This document shows, piece by piece, positions 26,890-36,050 of a DNA stretch of 64,000 nucleotides. The notes below the pieces were generated by a model that saw nothing but the letters and a program-made list of their open reading frames with translations, did not search any database and was not told the origin of the DNA. Source of the stretch: Robbsia andropogonis (GTDB lineage Bacteria; Pseudomonadota; Gammaproteobacteria; Burkholderiales; Burkholderiaceae); the NCBI RefSeq assembly GCF_000970345.1, contig NZ_LAQU01000015.1, positions 88,591-152,590 of the forward strand, written 5' to 3'. Numbering within the stretch: position 1 is the stretch's first letter; each line of letters starts with the position of its first letter. The position numbers and the translations under genes are program-made.

Positions 26890-28215
26890 TCAAAACACAA
26901 AATCGAGCGCGATACCGAGGACATTCGTCCCGGTTCCGAGCTGATATGTGGGTTGCAGGTTCATCAGGTTGCCACTGGAATTAGCTGGCAAACCTATGTG
27001 ATCGTATTGCACCTTCAAATCAATGTTGTGGGCAACGTCCCAGCGTACGCCGGCTGAAAAGGTGTGCTGTCCTTGGTTGGCGTTCGGTGTCAGCGTAGAG
27101 CGCTGCATCGAGTAGGAGCGTGAATACGTGAGGAAGGGCGTGAACTTTCCAATACGATAGCCACCGGTGATATAGGCCGCCAGGTAGCCAGGGGTAATAT
27201 TGTCGCTGGTGACGCGTGCGATTTCAGATTGGACAAACCATTTCCCCGGATCGTAGCTGACCGAGATACTGGTAGACGAACCGGGTAGCGAGTCGTACGG
27301 CGGTGGGAATGCGCTTATCGCGATAGTGCCTTTGATATAGGCAACACGTCCAGTAAAGGCGCCATACTCGAATGTATCGAAGGCGCCATATACGCGTTTC
27401 GTCTGGACGCGATAATTGCCAGGTATGGCATGGAAAGCCGAGGTCCCTATCATGAGACGCACGGTATTAACGGCTTGCCCGATACCAAATGCGTACGATA
27501 CATCGGCACCGTCGCTATTGGTGATCGGCTCACTATTATAGACTTCGTTTGGTGCGTGCAGCCACGGATTGGCGTATCCGACGTTACGGAAATCAGAGTT
27601 CGCGAACGTCGGGATCTCGATTCGGCCAACACGAACGCTGAAATTGGGCGTCACCGCGTATTTGACATTCGCCCATTCGAGATGCGGTACGAAGCGGTTG
27701 TCATAGCCTTGCTGTGCCAGCACCTGCACCACCGCGCTCAGTCGGTCCGTAAATCGTGCGGCGAGTTGTACACCGAATATACTGGTGTTTGCGATATCGT
27801 ATCGGCGCGAACGGCCGGTTCCGGTCGGCTGGAAGGCACTATTGACGACATCGGCGGATTTCAGCGTGGAATGCGATACGCCCAGCGTGCCGAAACCACT
27901 CAGCGTGAAAATATCCGCGAGGCCAGGGTTCGTCGGCCACTTCGTGGTGGTTGCGCTGGCGGATTGTGCCGCGGCCGGATTGGCCATTCCGGCATCCGAT
28001 TGGGGGGCAATTGACGCGGACTGGGTTTCTGTCCCTGCTTCTGAGCTGCTCTGAGTCTGGACAGCGGCCAATGACGCGTGGTCCTCGCTATCCGTGCCCG
28101 CCGTCGAAGCGGCATAGGCAGGCCAAGCGATGGCATACACTGTGGCCGCACCCGCCAGAAAGGCGGATCGCAGCCCACGGACGACCGTAATGAAGCTGAC
28201 CCGATCGCTTTTCAT
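26890..28215 (-). CDS. Outer-membrane porin-like beta-barrel protein
   Basis: 441 residues: a long signal peptide (about 35 residues, ending PAYAAST), a roughly 60-residue Ala/Ser/Gln-rich linker, then a barrel beginning SGFGTLGVSHSTLKS and ending in LGIALDFVF with terminal Phe, the usual outer-membrane insertion signal. Alternating aromatic/hydrophobic strands run throughout. The family is porin-like but not the typical trimeric Burkholderia porin seen at 56097. It is 12 bp upstream of the PstS-like gene and heads the three-gene signalling operon. Substrate unknown. Confidence 0.82.
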   Translation of the reverse strand: MKSDRVSFITVVRGLRSAFLAGAATVYAIAWPAYAASTAGTDSEDHASLAAVQTQSSSEAGTETQSASIAPQSDAGMANPAAAQSASATTTKWPTNPGLADIFTLSGFGTLGVSHSTLKSADVVNSAFQPTGTGRSRRYDIANTSIFGVQLAARFTDRLSAVVQVLAQQGYDNRFVPHLEWANVKYAVTPNFSVRVGRIEIPTFANSDFRNVGYANPWLHAPNEVYNSEPITNSDGADVSYAFGIGQAVNTVRLMIGTSAFHAIPGNYRVQTKRVYGAFDTFEYGAFTGRVAYIKGTIAISAFPPPYDSLPGSSTSISVSYDPGKWFVQSEIARVTSDNITPGYLAAYITGGYRIGKFTPFLTYSRSYSMQRSTLTPNANQGQHTFSAGVRWDVAHNIDLKVQYDHIGLPANSSGNLMNLQPTYQLGTGTNVLGIALDFVF

Positions 28216-28782
28216 AATTTCAAGGCAAGCACTTGCCGGTTATCGCACTATCAAACGACCCTGGCGACTGGAAGGCAACGTGCGCCGTAGCGACGTGATT
28301 GCCTTGGAAGTACGCGGCCGCGCGAAAATGCGTATCGCGGAGCAACGCGCATTTCTGGGGTATCGCTTCACATAACGGCAAGCGCGGCGTAAACTTTAAT
28401 ACGACTGTTTGATTTTTTTTGTAACGATCTACGATATCAAAATCCGTCCCGGATGCCGATTTGCCCGCCAGATAGCGTCACTCGGCTGGGTGTGGTGAAG
28501 TGGCGGCGTCACTGGCTTGCTGCGCGGTCCCAATATTCGGGTACGGCATGTTCGCGCGTAGAAAAGCGTTTGCCCGCCGATGTATCACGGCTGACCCTCA
28601 AACATGTGACGTATGGCCTTTGCCACGTGCCGGCGCCACCATACAGCGGTCGTGGAGCGTGCGCGAATTTTCCGTCGATCCTCGGGACGATGACGCCCCT
28701 CTCGGCTGCCGGGGAGCAAAAGCTGCACAGCATAACGACCGCTATGTAATACCGATCGATTGATGACTTGGAGTGTTTCACG
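28216..28782. other. 567-bp intergenic stretch between divergent genes
   Basis: The short ORFs here show no family features and look like chance reading frames. An A/T-rich patch (28393-28425) contains a T8 run and may be part of a promoter. No terminator or repeat was recognised. GGAG at about 28770 serves the gene at 28783. Confidence 0.4.
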
Positions 28783-29493
28783 ATGCCGTTGCTGAACGAA
28801 TTTCACCAGCCTGTGGGTGCACCAATGCCCTATTGGACACGCCGTGCGACGCCGTCGCGGGTGACCCTGACAGGGCGTTTGTGCGAGGTCACGCCGTTGG
28901 ATGCGGCGCGGCATGGCCCCGCGCTCTTCGACGCGTATCAACAAGCGCCTGATGGACGTGATTGGACTTATATGATGGCGGGACCGTTCGATACGCTTGA
29001 ATCGTATCAAGTGTATTGCGAACGCATCGCGAGGATGGACGATCCACTGCAGTTCGCTGTAATCGACTTATCCACGGGAAAGCCGGTTGGTACGTTCGCG
29101 CTGATGCGAATCGATCCGGCGAACGGCGTTATCGAAGTGGGGAGCGTTGCGTTCTCGCCGCGCATGAGACGGACGGCGCTGTCGACTGAGGCGCATTACC
29201 TGCTGATGTGTTATGTGTTCGAGGATCTTGGCTATCGGCGTTATGAATGGAAATGCGACAACTTCAACGCACCGTCTAAAAACGCAGCCGAGCGCCTTGG
29301 GTTTCGGTTTGAAGGCGTTTTCCGGCAAGCTGTGGTGTATAGAAATCGTACACGCGATACCGCCTGGTTCTCCATGCTCGATGACGAATGGCCCGCGCGC
29401 CGCGCCGCGTTCGAGGCGTGGTTGACGCCTGACAATTTCGACACGGCCGGGCAGCAACTTCGAACATTGCAAGCGATACGCGACATCTCTTAA
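28783..29493 (+). CDS. GNAT N-acetyltransferase, RimJ/RimL-like
   Basis: 236 residues from ATG 28783, with GGAG ten bases upstream. The pattern TLTGRLCEVTPLDAARHGPAL at the N-terminus, EVGSVAFSPRMRRTALSTEA (acetyl-CoA binding region) and WKCDNFNAPSKNAAERLGFRFEG match the RimJ/RimL-type acetyltransferases (Acetyltransf_3). These acetylate protein N-termini or small amines; the substrate here is unknown. It is monocistronic, followed by a 257-bp gap. Confidence 0.87.
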   Translation: MPLLNEFHQPVGAPMPYWTRRATPSRVTLTGRLCEVTPLDAARHGPALFDAYQQAPDGRDWTYMMAGPFDTLESYQVYCERIARMDDPLQFAVIDLSTGKPVGTFALMRIDPANGVIEVGSVAFSPRMRRTALSTEAHYLLMCYVFEDLGYRRYEWKCDNFNAPSKNAAERLGFRFEGVFRQAVVYRNRTRDTAWFSMLDDEWPARRAAFEAWLTPDNFDTAGQQLRTLQAIRDIS

Positions 29494-29750
29494 ATATAAA
29501 GCAAGGTGCACGGAGGAAGATCTGCGCCATCGGGGGCGATCTATCGAAAGCAGTCGTGCAATATTACTGCGGCGGTCATTCTGGACAGCCATTTCGAGAG
29601 CGCCGAAGTCATTCGGTAAATCGCGTGGACCGGCTTGCGAATGATTCTCTTATGCAGGTAGCAGCTTTGCATTGCCGCTTTTAATGTTTGTTCTTGGAAT
29701 CGGTGACCGTTACGATAGCGCGTTCTTATCGGTTTCGGGGATGTCGCGCA

Positions 29751-30578
29751 ATGAATAGCAGAAGAAAAATTTTTAAACTTCTTGGTGTTTCGGCGCTGCT
29801 TGGCAGTGTCATGTCTGGTGGTATTGCCATGGCGGCGGAGCAGACGCTCCGCGTTGGTATCATGTCAGGCGAGGATGAAGATGTCTGGCGTGTGGTGAGC
29901 GAGAACGCGGCGAAACATGATCTGAAGATCAAGATCACGACGTTCAACGACTATACGCAACCGAACGAAGCACTCGAAAGGAAGGATCTGAACGCAAACG
30001 CATTTCAGCACAAGCCTTACCTGGATGCGCAAGTGAAAGCACAGGGCTATCACATTGTTCCTGTTGGCTATACTTATGTCCAACCAATCGGCCTGTACTC
30101 CCGGAAATGGACGTCTGTCTCGAAATTGCCGGACAATGCGGTCATTTCGGTACCCAATGATCCAAGCAACGAAGGGCGTGCCTTGCTTCTGCTACAAGCA
30201 CAAGGGGTCATTACGTTGCGGTCGAACGTGGGTTTACTCCCTACGGCATCGGACATCGATAAGAATCCGAAGCACATTCGCGTGAAGGAATTGGATTCAG
30301 GCATTGTTGGACGTTCGATCGACGATGTCGACGCCGCGGTGGTCAACACCGATTGGGCGATCAAGGCGGGCATCAAGATCCCGCAAGAGCGGATTGCGCA
30401 AGAGCAGGTGTCGGCAAATCCTTACCGTAATTTCATTGCCGTGCGCCAGGAAGATGCGCATGCGCCGTGGGTCAGCGCCTTGGTGCAAAGCTACCAGCAG
30501 CCGAACGTCGCCGCGGCGATCTTGAAGGTGTACCACGGCGCCACGCTGCCTGCATGGGATGGCGCGTCGCAAAAGTAA
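29751..30578 (+). CDS. MetQ/NlpA-family periplasmic binding protein (orphan)
   Basis: 275 residues from ATG 29751; the signal peptide begins MNSRRKIFKLLGVSALLG and is cut after AMA. There is no lipobox cysteine, unlike many MetQ. The mature chain follows NlpA/MetQ: LRVGIMSGEDEDVWRVV, then NDYTQPNEALERKDLNANAFQH and KPYLDAQVKAQGY, and ends with VYHGATLPAW. These bind methionine or related compounds. No metN or metI is adjacent, so it must work with a transporter encoded elsewhere, or be a scavenging or signalling protein. The upstream ORF extension to 29688 lacks signal character. Confidence 0.87.
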   Translation: MNSRRKIFKLLGVSALLGSVMSGGIAMAAEQTLRVGIMSGEDEDVWRVVSENAAKHDLKIKITTFNDYTQPNEALERKDLNANAFQHKPYLDAQVKAQGYHIVPVGYTYVQPIGLYSRKWTSVSKLPDNAVISVPNDPSNEGRALLLLQAQGVITLRSNVGLLPTASDIDKNPKHIRVKELDSGIVGRSIDDVDAAVVNTDWAIKAGIKIPQERIAQEQVSANPYRNFIAVRQEDAHAPWVSALVQSYQQPNVAAAILKVYHGATLPAWDGASQK

Positions 30579-30656
30579 CCGGACCAATTGGCGATCCACG
30601 GTGCATTGACCCGACTCGGCTATAATGCCGCGTCTATATCGTTGAGAGTCAATCGC

Positions 30657-31619
30657 ATGAGTCGGCTGTTTCTTGCCCCGATGGAAGGACTGGCAGACGA
30701 CGTGCTACGCGATGTGCTGACTCGCTCCCGCGGCTTCGATGGTTGCGTGTCAGAATTCATTCGCGTCACCAGTTCGGTGCTGCCGCCGCGTGTCTATGCG
30801 CGGGAGGCATCTGAAGTATTGAACGGCGCGCGTACGCCTGGCGGCACGCCTATGGTCATTCAACTGCTTGGCAGTGATCCGATATGGATGGCGCGTAACG
30901 CAGCGCAAGCAGCCAGGCTTTCACCATGGGGGATCGATCTGAACTTCGGTTGTCCAGCGAAAGTGGTGAATCAGCATGGCGGCGGAGCCATGCTGCTGGC
31001 TGATCCGCAAAAACTATACGATATTGTATCGGCGGTGCGTGCCGCGGTGCCAGCTTCCGTACCGGTAACGGCAAAAATGCGGCTTGGTATCGCCGACACG
31101 TCCCAGGCGATTGATTGTGCAATGGCTTTGGTGGACGGGGGCGCGCAGTCCCTCGTGGTACATGCACGCACCCGCGATGACGGCTACAAGCCACCTGCGC
31201 ACTGGGACTGGATTGCGCGTATCGCCGCAGCGGTGAAGGTGCCGGTTATTGCGAATGGGGAAGTATGGACGGTAACGGACTGGGAGCGGTGCAGGGACGT
31301 CAGCGGATGCCTTGATGTCATGATCGGACGCGGTGCCGTGTCCGATCCGTTTCTCGCAATGCGCATACGAAGAGAAATGGCACGTTCACCACATGCCGAT
31401 GAATGGCCGATCGTATTACGCGCGCTATTACACTACGTGGAAGCGTTGCGTACACGTGGCACGATCCATCACGCGCACGGACGCGTCAAAAAGTGGCTCG
31501 GCTACCTTCAGCGTACCTGGCCGCAGGCAACGGTGTTGTTGGCGGCCATCCGATCCCTGCAGGACGTGGAACAGGTTCTCGCGGTCATTCGCCAAGGACT
31601 GCATGGTGTTCCTCCTTGA
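30657..31619 (+). CDS. dusC: tRNA-dihydrouridine(16) synthase DusC
   Basis: 320 residues from ATG 30657. The Dus signature is present: LAPMEGLADDVLRDVLT at the N-terminus, LNFGCPAKVVNQHGGGAML with the catalytic Cys, TAKMRLGIADTSQ, VHARTRDDGYKP, and VIANGEVWTVTDW. The C-terminal helical domain ends at PP. The length and LNFGCPAK match DusC, which reduces U16 of tRNA with FMN and NADPH. The extension upstream of 30657 is not supported. A TATAAT occurs at about 30621 and may be the -10 element. Confidence 0.92.
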   Translation: MSRLFLAPMEGLADDVLRDVLTRSRGFDGCVSEFIRVTSSVLPPRVYAREASEVLNGARTPGGTPMVIQLLGSDPIWMARNAAQAARLSPWGIDLNFGCPAKVVNQHGGGAMLLADPQKLYDIVSAVRAAVPASVPVTAKMRLGIADTSQAIDCAMALVDGGAQSLVVHARTRDDGYKPPAHWDWIARIAAAVKVPVIANGEVWTVTDWERCRDVSGCLDVMIGRGAVSDPFLAMRIRREMARSPHADEWPIVLRALLHYVEALRTRGTIHHAHGRVKKWLGYLQRTWPQATVLLAAIRSLQDVEQVLAVIRQGLHGVPP

Positions 31620-31700
31620 ACGTAAGTCCTGCATATTATTCATGCGAAAGGAACGTTCCGCGATCATTTCGTCGCCCGCGCGTTTGTTTCTCGGTTGCCC

Positions 31701-33023
31701 TTATTCCCCAAATGATAGTGGCGCCAATCCTAAATTCGACCGCAGCGTTGTACCTTCATATTCGGTCCGAAAGAGTCCACGCCGCCGAAGCTCCGGCAGC
31801 AACAGTTCAGTCATGTCATCGATCCCCTGTGGCAAGGTTGCCGGGCAGATGTTAAACCCATCGGCGGCGCCATGCTTGAACCACTCTTCCATGTCGTCCG
31901 CAACGTCTTCGGCTGTTCCTATAATGGCCCGCCCTGAATTTGCCGCCGCAACATGCTTGTAAAGCTGACGCAGCGTAAAATGCTCCCGTGCCGCCAGGTC
32001 CAGTAAGTTTCGGCCGATGCTATGTACCTCCTTGCTCGTGATGTCCGGTACCGGACCGTCTAAGTCATAGCCCGACAGATCCCCGAATTGATTATACAAA
32101 ATGGACAAGCCTGTTATCGGATGGATCAGTTCCTGCAACTGGTCGAATTTGTCCTGTGCTTCCTGGCGTGTTTTGCCTATATAGGGAGTCAGGCCAGGCA
32201 TGATCAGCAGCTCGTGTCGCTGACGGCCGTATTTTGATAAACGGGATTTGACGTCGTCGTAGTACTTTCTAGCGGATTGAAGATCCAGCGTGCTGCTATA
32301 GACCACGTCCGCGCTCTTTGCCGCGATTTCTCGTCCTGGTTCCGATGCACCAGCTTGTACGATCACGGGGCGCCCTTGCGGCGTCCGCGCGGAATTCAAT
32401 GGACCACGAACGCGAAAATGCTTTCCCTTGTGATGGGGCGTATGCAGTTTCGACTCATCGTAGAAGATGCCACTTTCCTTGTCGCGAATGAATGCATCAT
32501 CTTCCCAACTGTCCCATAATGCCTTGACGACATCAACGAACTCGTCTGCACGCTCGTAGCGTTCATCGTATCCGAGGTGTTCGTCACGGGAGAAATTCCA
32601 CGCTTCCTGCTGAGACCACGATGTGACGACGTTCCACCCCGCGCGCCCGCCACTGATGTGGTCGATCGATGCATATTTTCTGGCAATGTGAAACGGTTCG
32701 TTGTAGGTGGTCGAAGCGGTTGCAACTAGCCCTATATGGGATGTACATGCGCCGAGCGCGGCCAACAGCGTGAGCGGCTCGAGTTCCGCATTCTTCATGT
32801 CGCGTGCCAGCGACCCTTTCGGATTGTCGTCGGCACGAATACCAATGCCATCCGCGAAGAAGACCATATCCAGCTTGGCGGCTTCCGCTTTTCTTGCGCT
32901 ATTCAGAAAATAGTTGAAATCGATCGCGCCACCCGCGGGGACATCCGGATGTCGCCACGCGGCAATGTGATATCCCAAATAGCGCATCGAGAGGCCGAGC
33001 CTCATTTTGGCATCCTGTGTCAT
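31701..33023 (-). CDS. LLM-class monooxygenase, NtaA/SnaA/DszA type
   Basis: 440 residues from ATG 33023, with AGG about eight bases upstream. The NtaA group pattern is clear: LGYHIAAWRHPDVPAGGAID, then KLDMVFFADGIG, GLVATASTTYNEPFHIARKYA-like and GRAGWNVVTSWSQQEAWNF. These two-component FMNH2-dependent monooxygenases attack amines, nitrilotriacetate-like chelators or thioethers. It lies at the 3' end of the leftward importer/oxidase island, 36 bp after the FAD subunit, so it probably belongs to the same pathway. No flavin reductase gene is nearby. Confidence 0.88.
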   Translation of the reverse strand: MTQDAKMRLGLSMRYLGYHIAAWRHPDVPAGGAIDFNYFLNSARKAEAAKLDMVFFADGIGIRADDNPKGSLARDMKNAELEPLTLLAALGACTSHIGLVATASTTYNEPFHIARKYASIDHISGGRAGWNVVTSWSQQEAWNFSRDEHLGYDERYERADEFVDVVKALWDSWEDDAFIRDKESGIFYDESKLHTPHHKGKHFRVRGPLNSARTPQGRPVIVQAGASEPGREIAAKSADVVYSSTLDLQSARKYYDDVKSRLSKYGRQRHELLIMPGLTPYIGKTRQEAQDKFDQLQELIHPITGLSILYNQFGDLSGYDLDGPVPDITSKEVHSIGRNLLDLAAREHFTLRQLYKHVAAANSGRAIIGTAEDVADDMEEWFKHGAADGFNICPATLPQGIDDMTELLLPELRRRGLFRTEYEGTTLRSNLGLAPLSFGE

Positions 33024-33059
33024 GTCGTTACCTGCAAGTGATGAATAATCGATGAAGCG

Positions 33060-34252
33060 TTATGCGTTCAGCGTAGGAAAACGAAAGCGGTCGATGGCGA
33101 AGGCATCCAGGTTCAATGACGCGTTGCCGTCGAGAACCAGTTCCGATACCAGCTTGCCACAGCCTGGGCCCATCTGAAACCCGCTGCCGCAATAGCCAAA
33201 TGAGTAGGTAAGGTTGGAGGCCTGCTTGCTTCGCGAGATGATCGGAAGAGAATCCTCGGTGAACGCCTCCACGCCAGCCCACGCCCGATTGATGCCGAGA
33301 TTGCGAAGATGCGGGAACAGATCGGTGACCGTCTGTGCGCTCTTCACCAAGCGCGCAAAGTCGACTTCGCCATGCCGCCCCGGCAGATCCGCGATGCCGA
33401 TCAGCTTGCCGCCGATAACGACCGTCCCGTTGTCGAATTGCTTAAACGACAGCGGACGCCCGGTTGCACCCAACGTTGCTCGGCAAAACGGCGCCGCACG
33501 ATGCGTGACCATCAGCATCAATCCCTCAGGATGAACCGGGACAGGTTCCCCAACCTGTTCCGCAAGCACACCGGCCCATGCGCCGGCTGTCACGACCAGA
33601 TGATCCGCAGAGAAAGTCCCGGCCGCTGTCCGTGCGTGCCACCGCTCACCCTGTTGCGTGATCTGCGTGACGGGTGTGCCTTCATGGAAGATCGCACCGT
33701 TCCGTTGGGCGGCGCGCCGGAATGCCGTGGTGGCTCTGTACGGCAGCGCATAGCCATCCGCTTCAACCCAGATTGCACCGGTGACATGGGGTGCGAGGTG
33801 AGGCTCCAAGGCCAGGACTGCGTCACGCGCGATGATCTTTTCGTGCGTGAAACCGTGTGCCCGCAACAGATCCACGCGGTCCTGGCACGTTTTCAGTTCG
33901 GCTTCGTTTTCGGCAATTTTCATCTGGCCCGAAGCGACGAATCCCGCATCGTCGCCGACCAGTTCCGGCATCCGATGCCATATTTCACGCGACATCAACG
34001 AGAGCGGAATTTCGGCAAGGTGGCGTCCCAAAGAGCGGACGCCACCCGCGTTCACGCCAGAGGAATGCCGTCCTACATAATCAGCTTCCAAGACGGTCAC
34101 CCGTACGTCACGTTGCGTCAGATGGAAGGCACTGCTGGCGCCGTGTATACCTCCCCCACCACCAGGACGTCGGTATGCATGGTCGCCCCGGCATCGGCTG
34201 CGACGCTATGCGTGGTGCCGGGCAAGGTGGGCGCAAGGTATGGCTTACTCAC
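33060..34252 (-). pseudogene. HcnC/opine-oxidase-B-like FAD subunit with a frameshift
   Basis: A DAO-family FAD oxidoreductase reads open from a GTG at 34100 to 33060 (VTVLEADYVGRHSSGVNAGG to the FPTLNA end). Its true N-terminus lies upstream in another frame: GTG 34252 (GGGGGAG upstream) or ATG 34180 (MHTDVLVVG). One extra C in the C5 run at 34153-34157 would join MHTDVLVVGGGIHGASS to the rest, restoring the FAD-binding GGG motif and about 397 residues. The gene follows the FAD/2Fe-2S subunit with an 8-bp overlap. It is either a real -1 frameshift or a homopolymer sequencing error; if real, the oxidase is inactive. Confidence 0.8.
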
Positions 34253-35639
34253 CAGCAAGCTCCCCCAATGTCAGTGGCTTGATAGGTGGCCGCAGACGAA
34301 AATAGCCGACTGTTTCTGGTGAGACATTGCGCGCATCGGCGATGAGTTCCGTGACCGTAAGGCCGCACATGCGGCCCTGACATGGCCCCATGCCGCATCG
34401 TCCAAAGGACTTGACTTGATTGGGCCCGGTACATCCAAGACCGACGAAATCCCGAATCTGACCTGCCGTCACTTCCTCGCAGCGACAAACTATCACGCTG
34501 TCCTCGGGAATGCGATTCGCCTTTCTCGGGCGGTAAAGGCTGTCCAGGAATGGCCGGATGCGGAGGGTGCGGGTAAGCGCCCGCTGGAGTTCGTCGAGTC
34601 GACTATCGCGCGACGTTGATTCGGCGGCGCCGAGTTGAGTGGCAATTTCCCACGCCACCTTTTCACCGCCGAGTATGGCTGCCTGCGCGCCGCCAATGCC
34701 GGCACCGTCTCCTGCAACGAAGATGCCGCTTGCGTCCGTTTCTCCCCAGGCGTTGGTCACAGGCGTAAAACAGAGCTGCGCATCGTCCCACCGATGGCGC
34801 ACACGTAGCGCATGCGTGAATTGCGTATCGGGCACCACGCCCTGATGTAGCAGGATCACATTGGCGTCGATTCTGTGTGCTTTGCCATTGACGGAAAAGT
34901 GCAGCGCCGCGGCATGCTCGTATCCTGAAGGGTCTATGCGGCCTTCGATGCCAAGCGTGTCCGCTGCTTCGAAGATGGGAACGCCGCTATTCCGTAGTTC
35001 ACGCAGCATCCGCAATCCTTTGCCAAGTGCGGGCCAGGAACGCAACGCGGCAAGAATATGGCGTTTCGCGCGCCAACGGTCTTTGTGGCGCGTGGTGTCG
35101 ACCAAGGCGCGGATCGGGATGCCGGCTTGCAGATATTGCCATCCCAAAAGATAAAGCAGCGGACCGCACCCAACGAGCACGGGCGGATCGCCAGGCACCT
35201 GACCGGCACTTTTCAATAGAATTTGCGCCGCACCGGCGGTCAAGACCCCTGGCAGGGTCCATCCCGGAATCGGGAAGGGCCTTTCCACGGCACCGGTGGC
35301 CAGCACGATGCGTTTGGCCGCGAAACTGGCGACCTTGCCATTTTTAAGGTAATGAACGGTTTTCTCGCGGGTGACCTGCCATACCGAAGCATGCGGTTCG
35401 TAGCCTGCGCCGGATGCGGCGAATGCTCTCGCCAATACCGCGCCCGCCGCATAGTCTTCGCCGAGCATGGCCCGCCGATTCGCGTCGCTGCGTTCAATAG
35501 CACGATAGATTTGTCCACCGACGGCCGCTTGTTCGTCGAGCAATACCACGGACAGCCCTTGGATGGCAGCCCGCGTCGCCGCGGCCAGTCCGGCAGGTCC
35601 CGCTCCGATGACGACGACATCACGCGCTTCATGGCTCAT
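34245..35639 (-). CDS. FAD/NAD(P)-binding oxidase subunit with BFD-like [2Fe-2S] domain
   Basis: 464 residues, HcnB/opine-oxidase A (OoxA/NoxA)-like. N-terminal FAD motif VIGAGPAGLAAATRAA (about 10-25), second dinucleotide motif VLVGCGPLLYLLGW around 160, and a C-terminal BFD-type cluster with Cys385-x-Cys387 (CRCEE), Cys415 and Cys420 (CGMGPC). In this enzyme class the subunit relays electrons from a DAO-like subunit. The start ATG 35639 overlaps the stop of the 2Fe-2S subunit (ATGA). It sits in the leftward run after a polyamine-type importer, so the substrate is probably an imported amine or opine. Confidence 0.9.
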   Translation of the reverse strand: MSHEARDVVVIGAGPAGLAAATRAAIQGLSVVLLDEQAAVGGQIYRAIERSDANRRAMLGEDYAAGAVLARAFAASGAGYEPHASVWQVTREKTVHYLKNGKVASFAAKRIVLATGAVERPFPIPGWTLPGVLTAGAAQILLKSAGQVPGDPPVLVGCGPLLYLLGWQYLQAGIPIRALVDTTRHKDRWRAKRHILAALRSWPALGKGLRMLRELRNSGVPIFEAADTLGIEGRIDPSGYEHAAALHFSVNGKAHRIDANVILLHQGVVPDTQFTHALRVRHRWDDAQLCFTPVTNAWGETDASGIFVAGDGAGIGGAQAAILGGEKVAWEIATQLGAAESTSRDSRLDELQRALTRTLRIRPFLDSLYRPRKANRIPEDSVIVCRCEEVTAGQIRDFVGLGCTGPNQVKSFGRCGMGPCQGRMCGLTVTELIADARNVSPETVGYFRLRPPIKPLTLGELAGE

Positions 35640-35983
35640 CGCGCTACCTCCCCCTTGAAGGCGATCGGATTCAGCTCGTGTGCGCCTTCTTGTGATCGGA
35701 TACGCATGCCATCCCGCGCCTCAATCAAACAGCTTTGCCGGCTTGGGACGCCATCGACCTCGACGAGGCATTCAAAGCATGCACCCATCATGCAATAGGG
35801 TGCGCGCGCCACCCCGGACACGGAGCTCGATCGAAAGCGTTGTATGCCGACGGCAAGCAAGGCCGCCGCAATCGACCGTCCGGATGGAACGGAAAACGGC
35901 TGGTCGTTAAACCAGATGGTGATCGACTCAGTTGACACAGGCGCCAGCGACGGTAGCGTGATGAATAGCGGTTTGGTAGTCAT
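35636..35983 (-). CDS. Small [2Fe-2S] ferredoxin-type oxidase subunit (HcnA-like)
   Basis: 115 residues from ATG 35983. Cysteines C64, C69, C72 and C85 (YCMMGACFEC then RQSC) form the plant-type ferredoxin cluster of Fer2_4 proteins such as HcnA and OoxC. It is the first of three oxidase subunits and shares an electron path with the FAD/BFD subunit. A longer frame to GTG 36064, overlapping the permease gene, looks random and lacks family features. No strong Shine-Dalgarno precedes 35983, which weakens the start call. Confidence 0.85.
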   Translation of the reverse strand: MTTKPLFITLPSLAPVSTESITIWFNDQPFSVPSGRSIAAALLAVGIQRFRSSSVSGVARAPYCMMGACFECLVEVDGVPSRQSCLIEARDGMRIRSQEGAHELNPIAFKGEVAR

Positions 35984-36050
35984 GGCAGGGTAGATTTCAC
36001 GGCGTTTCCGGTGGAAACACAAGCATCGCGCTAGGCGGGTCGGCGGAGCG

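Noticed and set aside
28130..28375. Short ORF at the edge of the porin upstream gap
   Set aside because: It begins antisense inside the porin gene, has Arg-rich composition and no family resemblance.
35636..35983. Hydrogen cyanide synthase (hcnABC) as the sole function of this gene set
   Set aside because: HcnABC and opine or amine oxidases share this subunit pattern; the adjacent importer and monooxygenase point to catabolism, so hcn symbols were not assigned.
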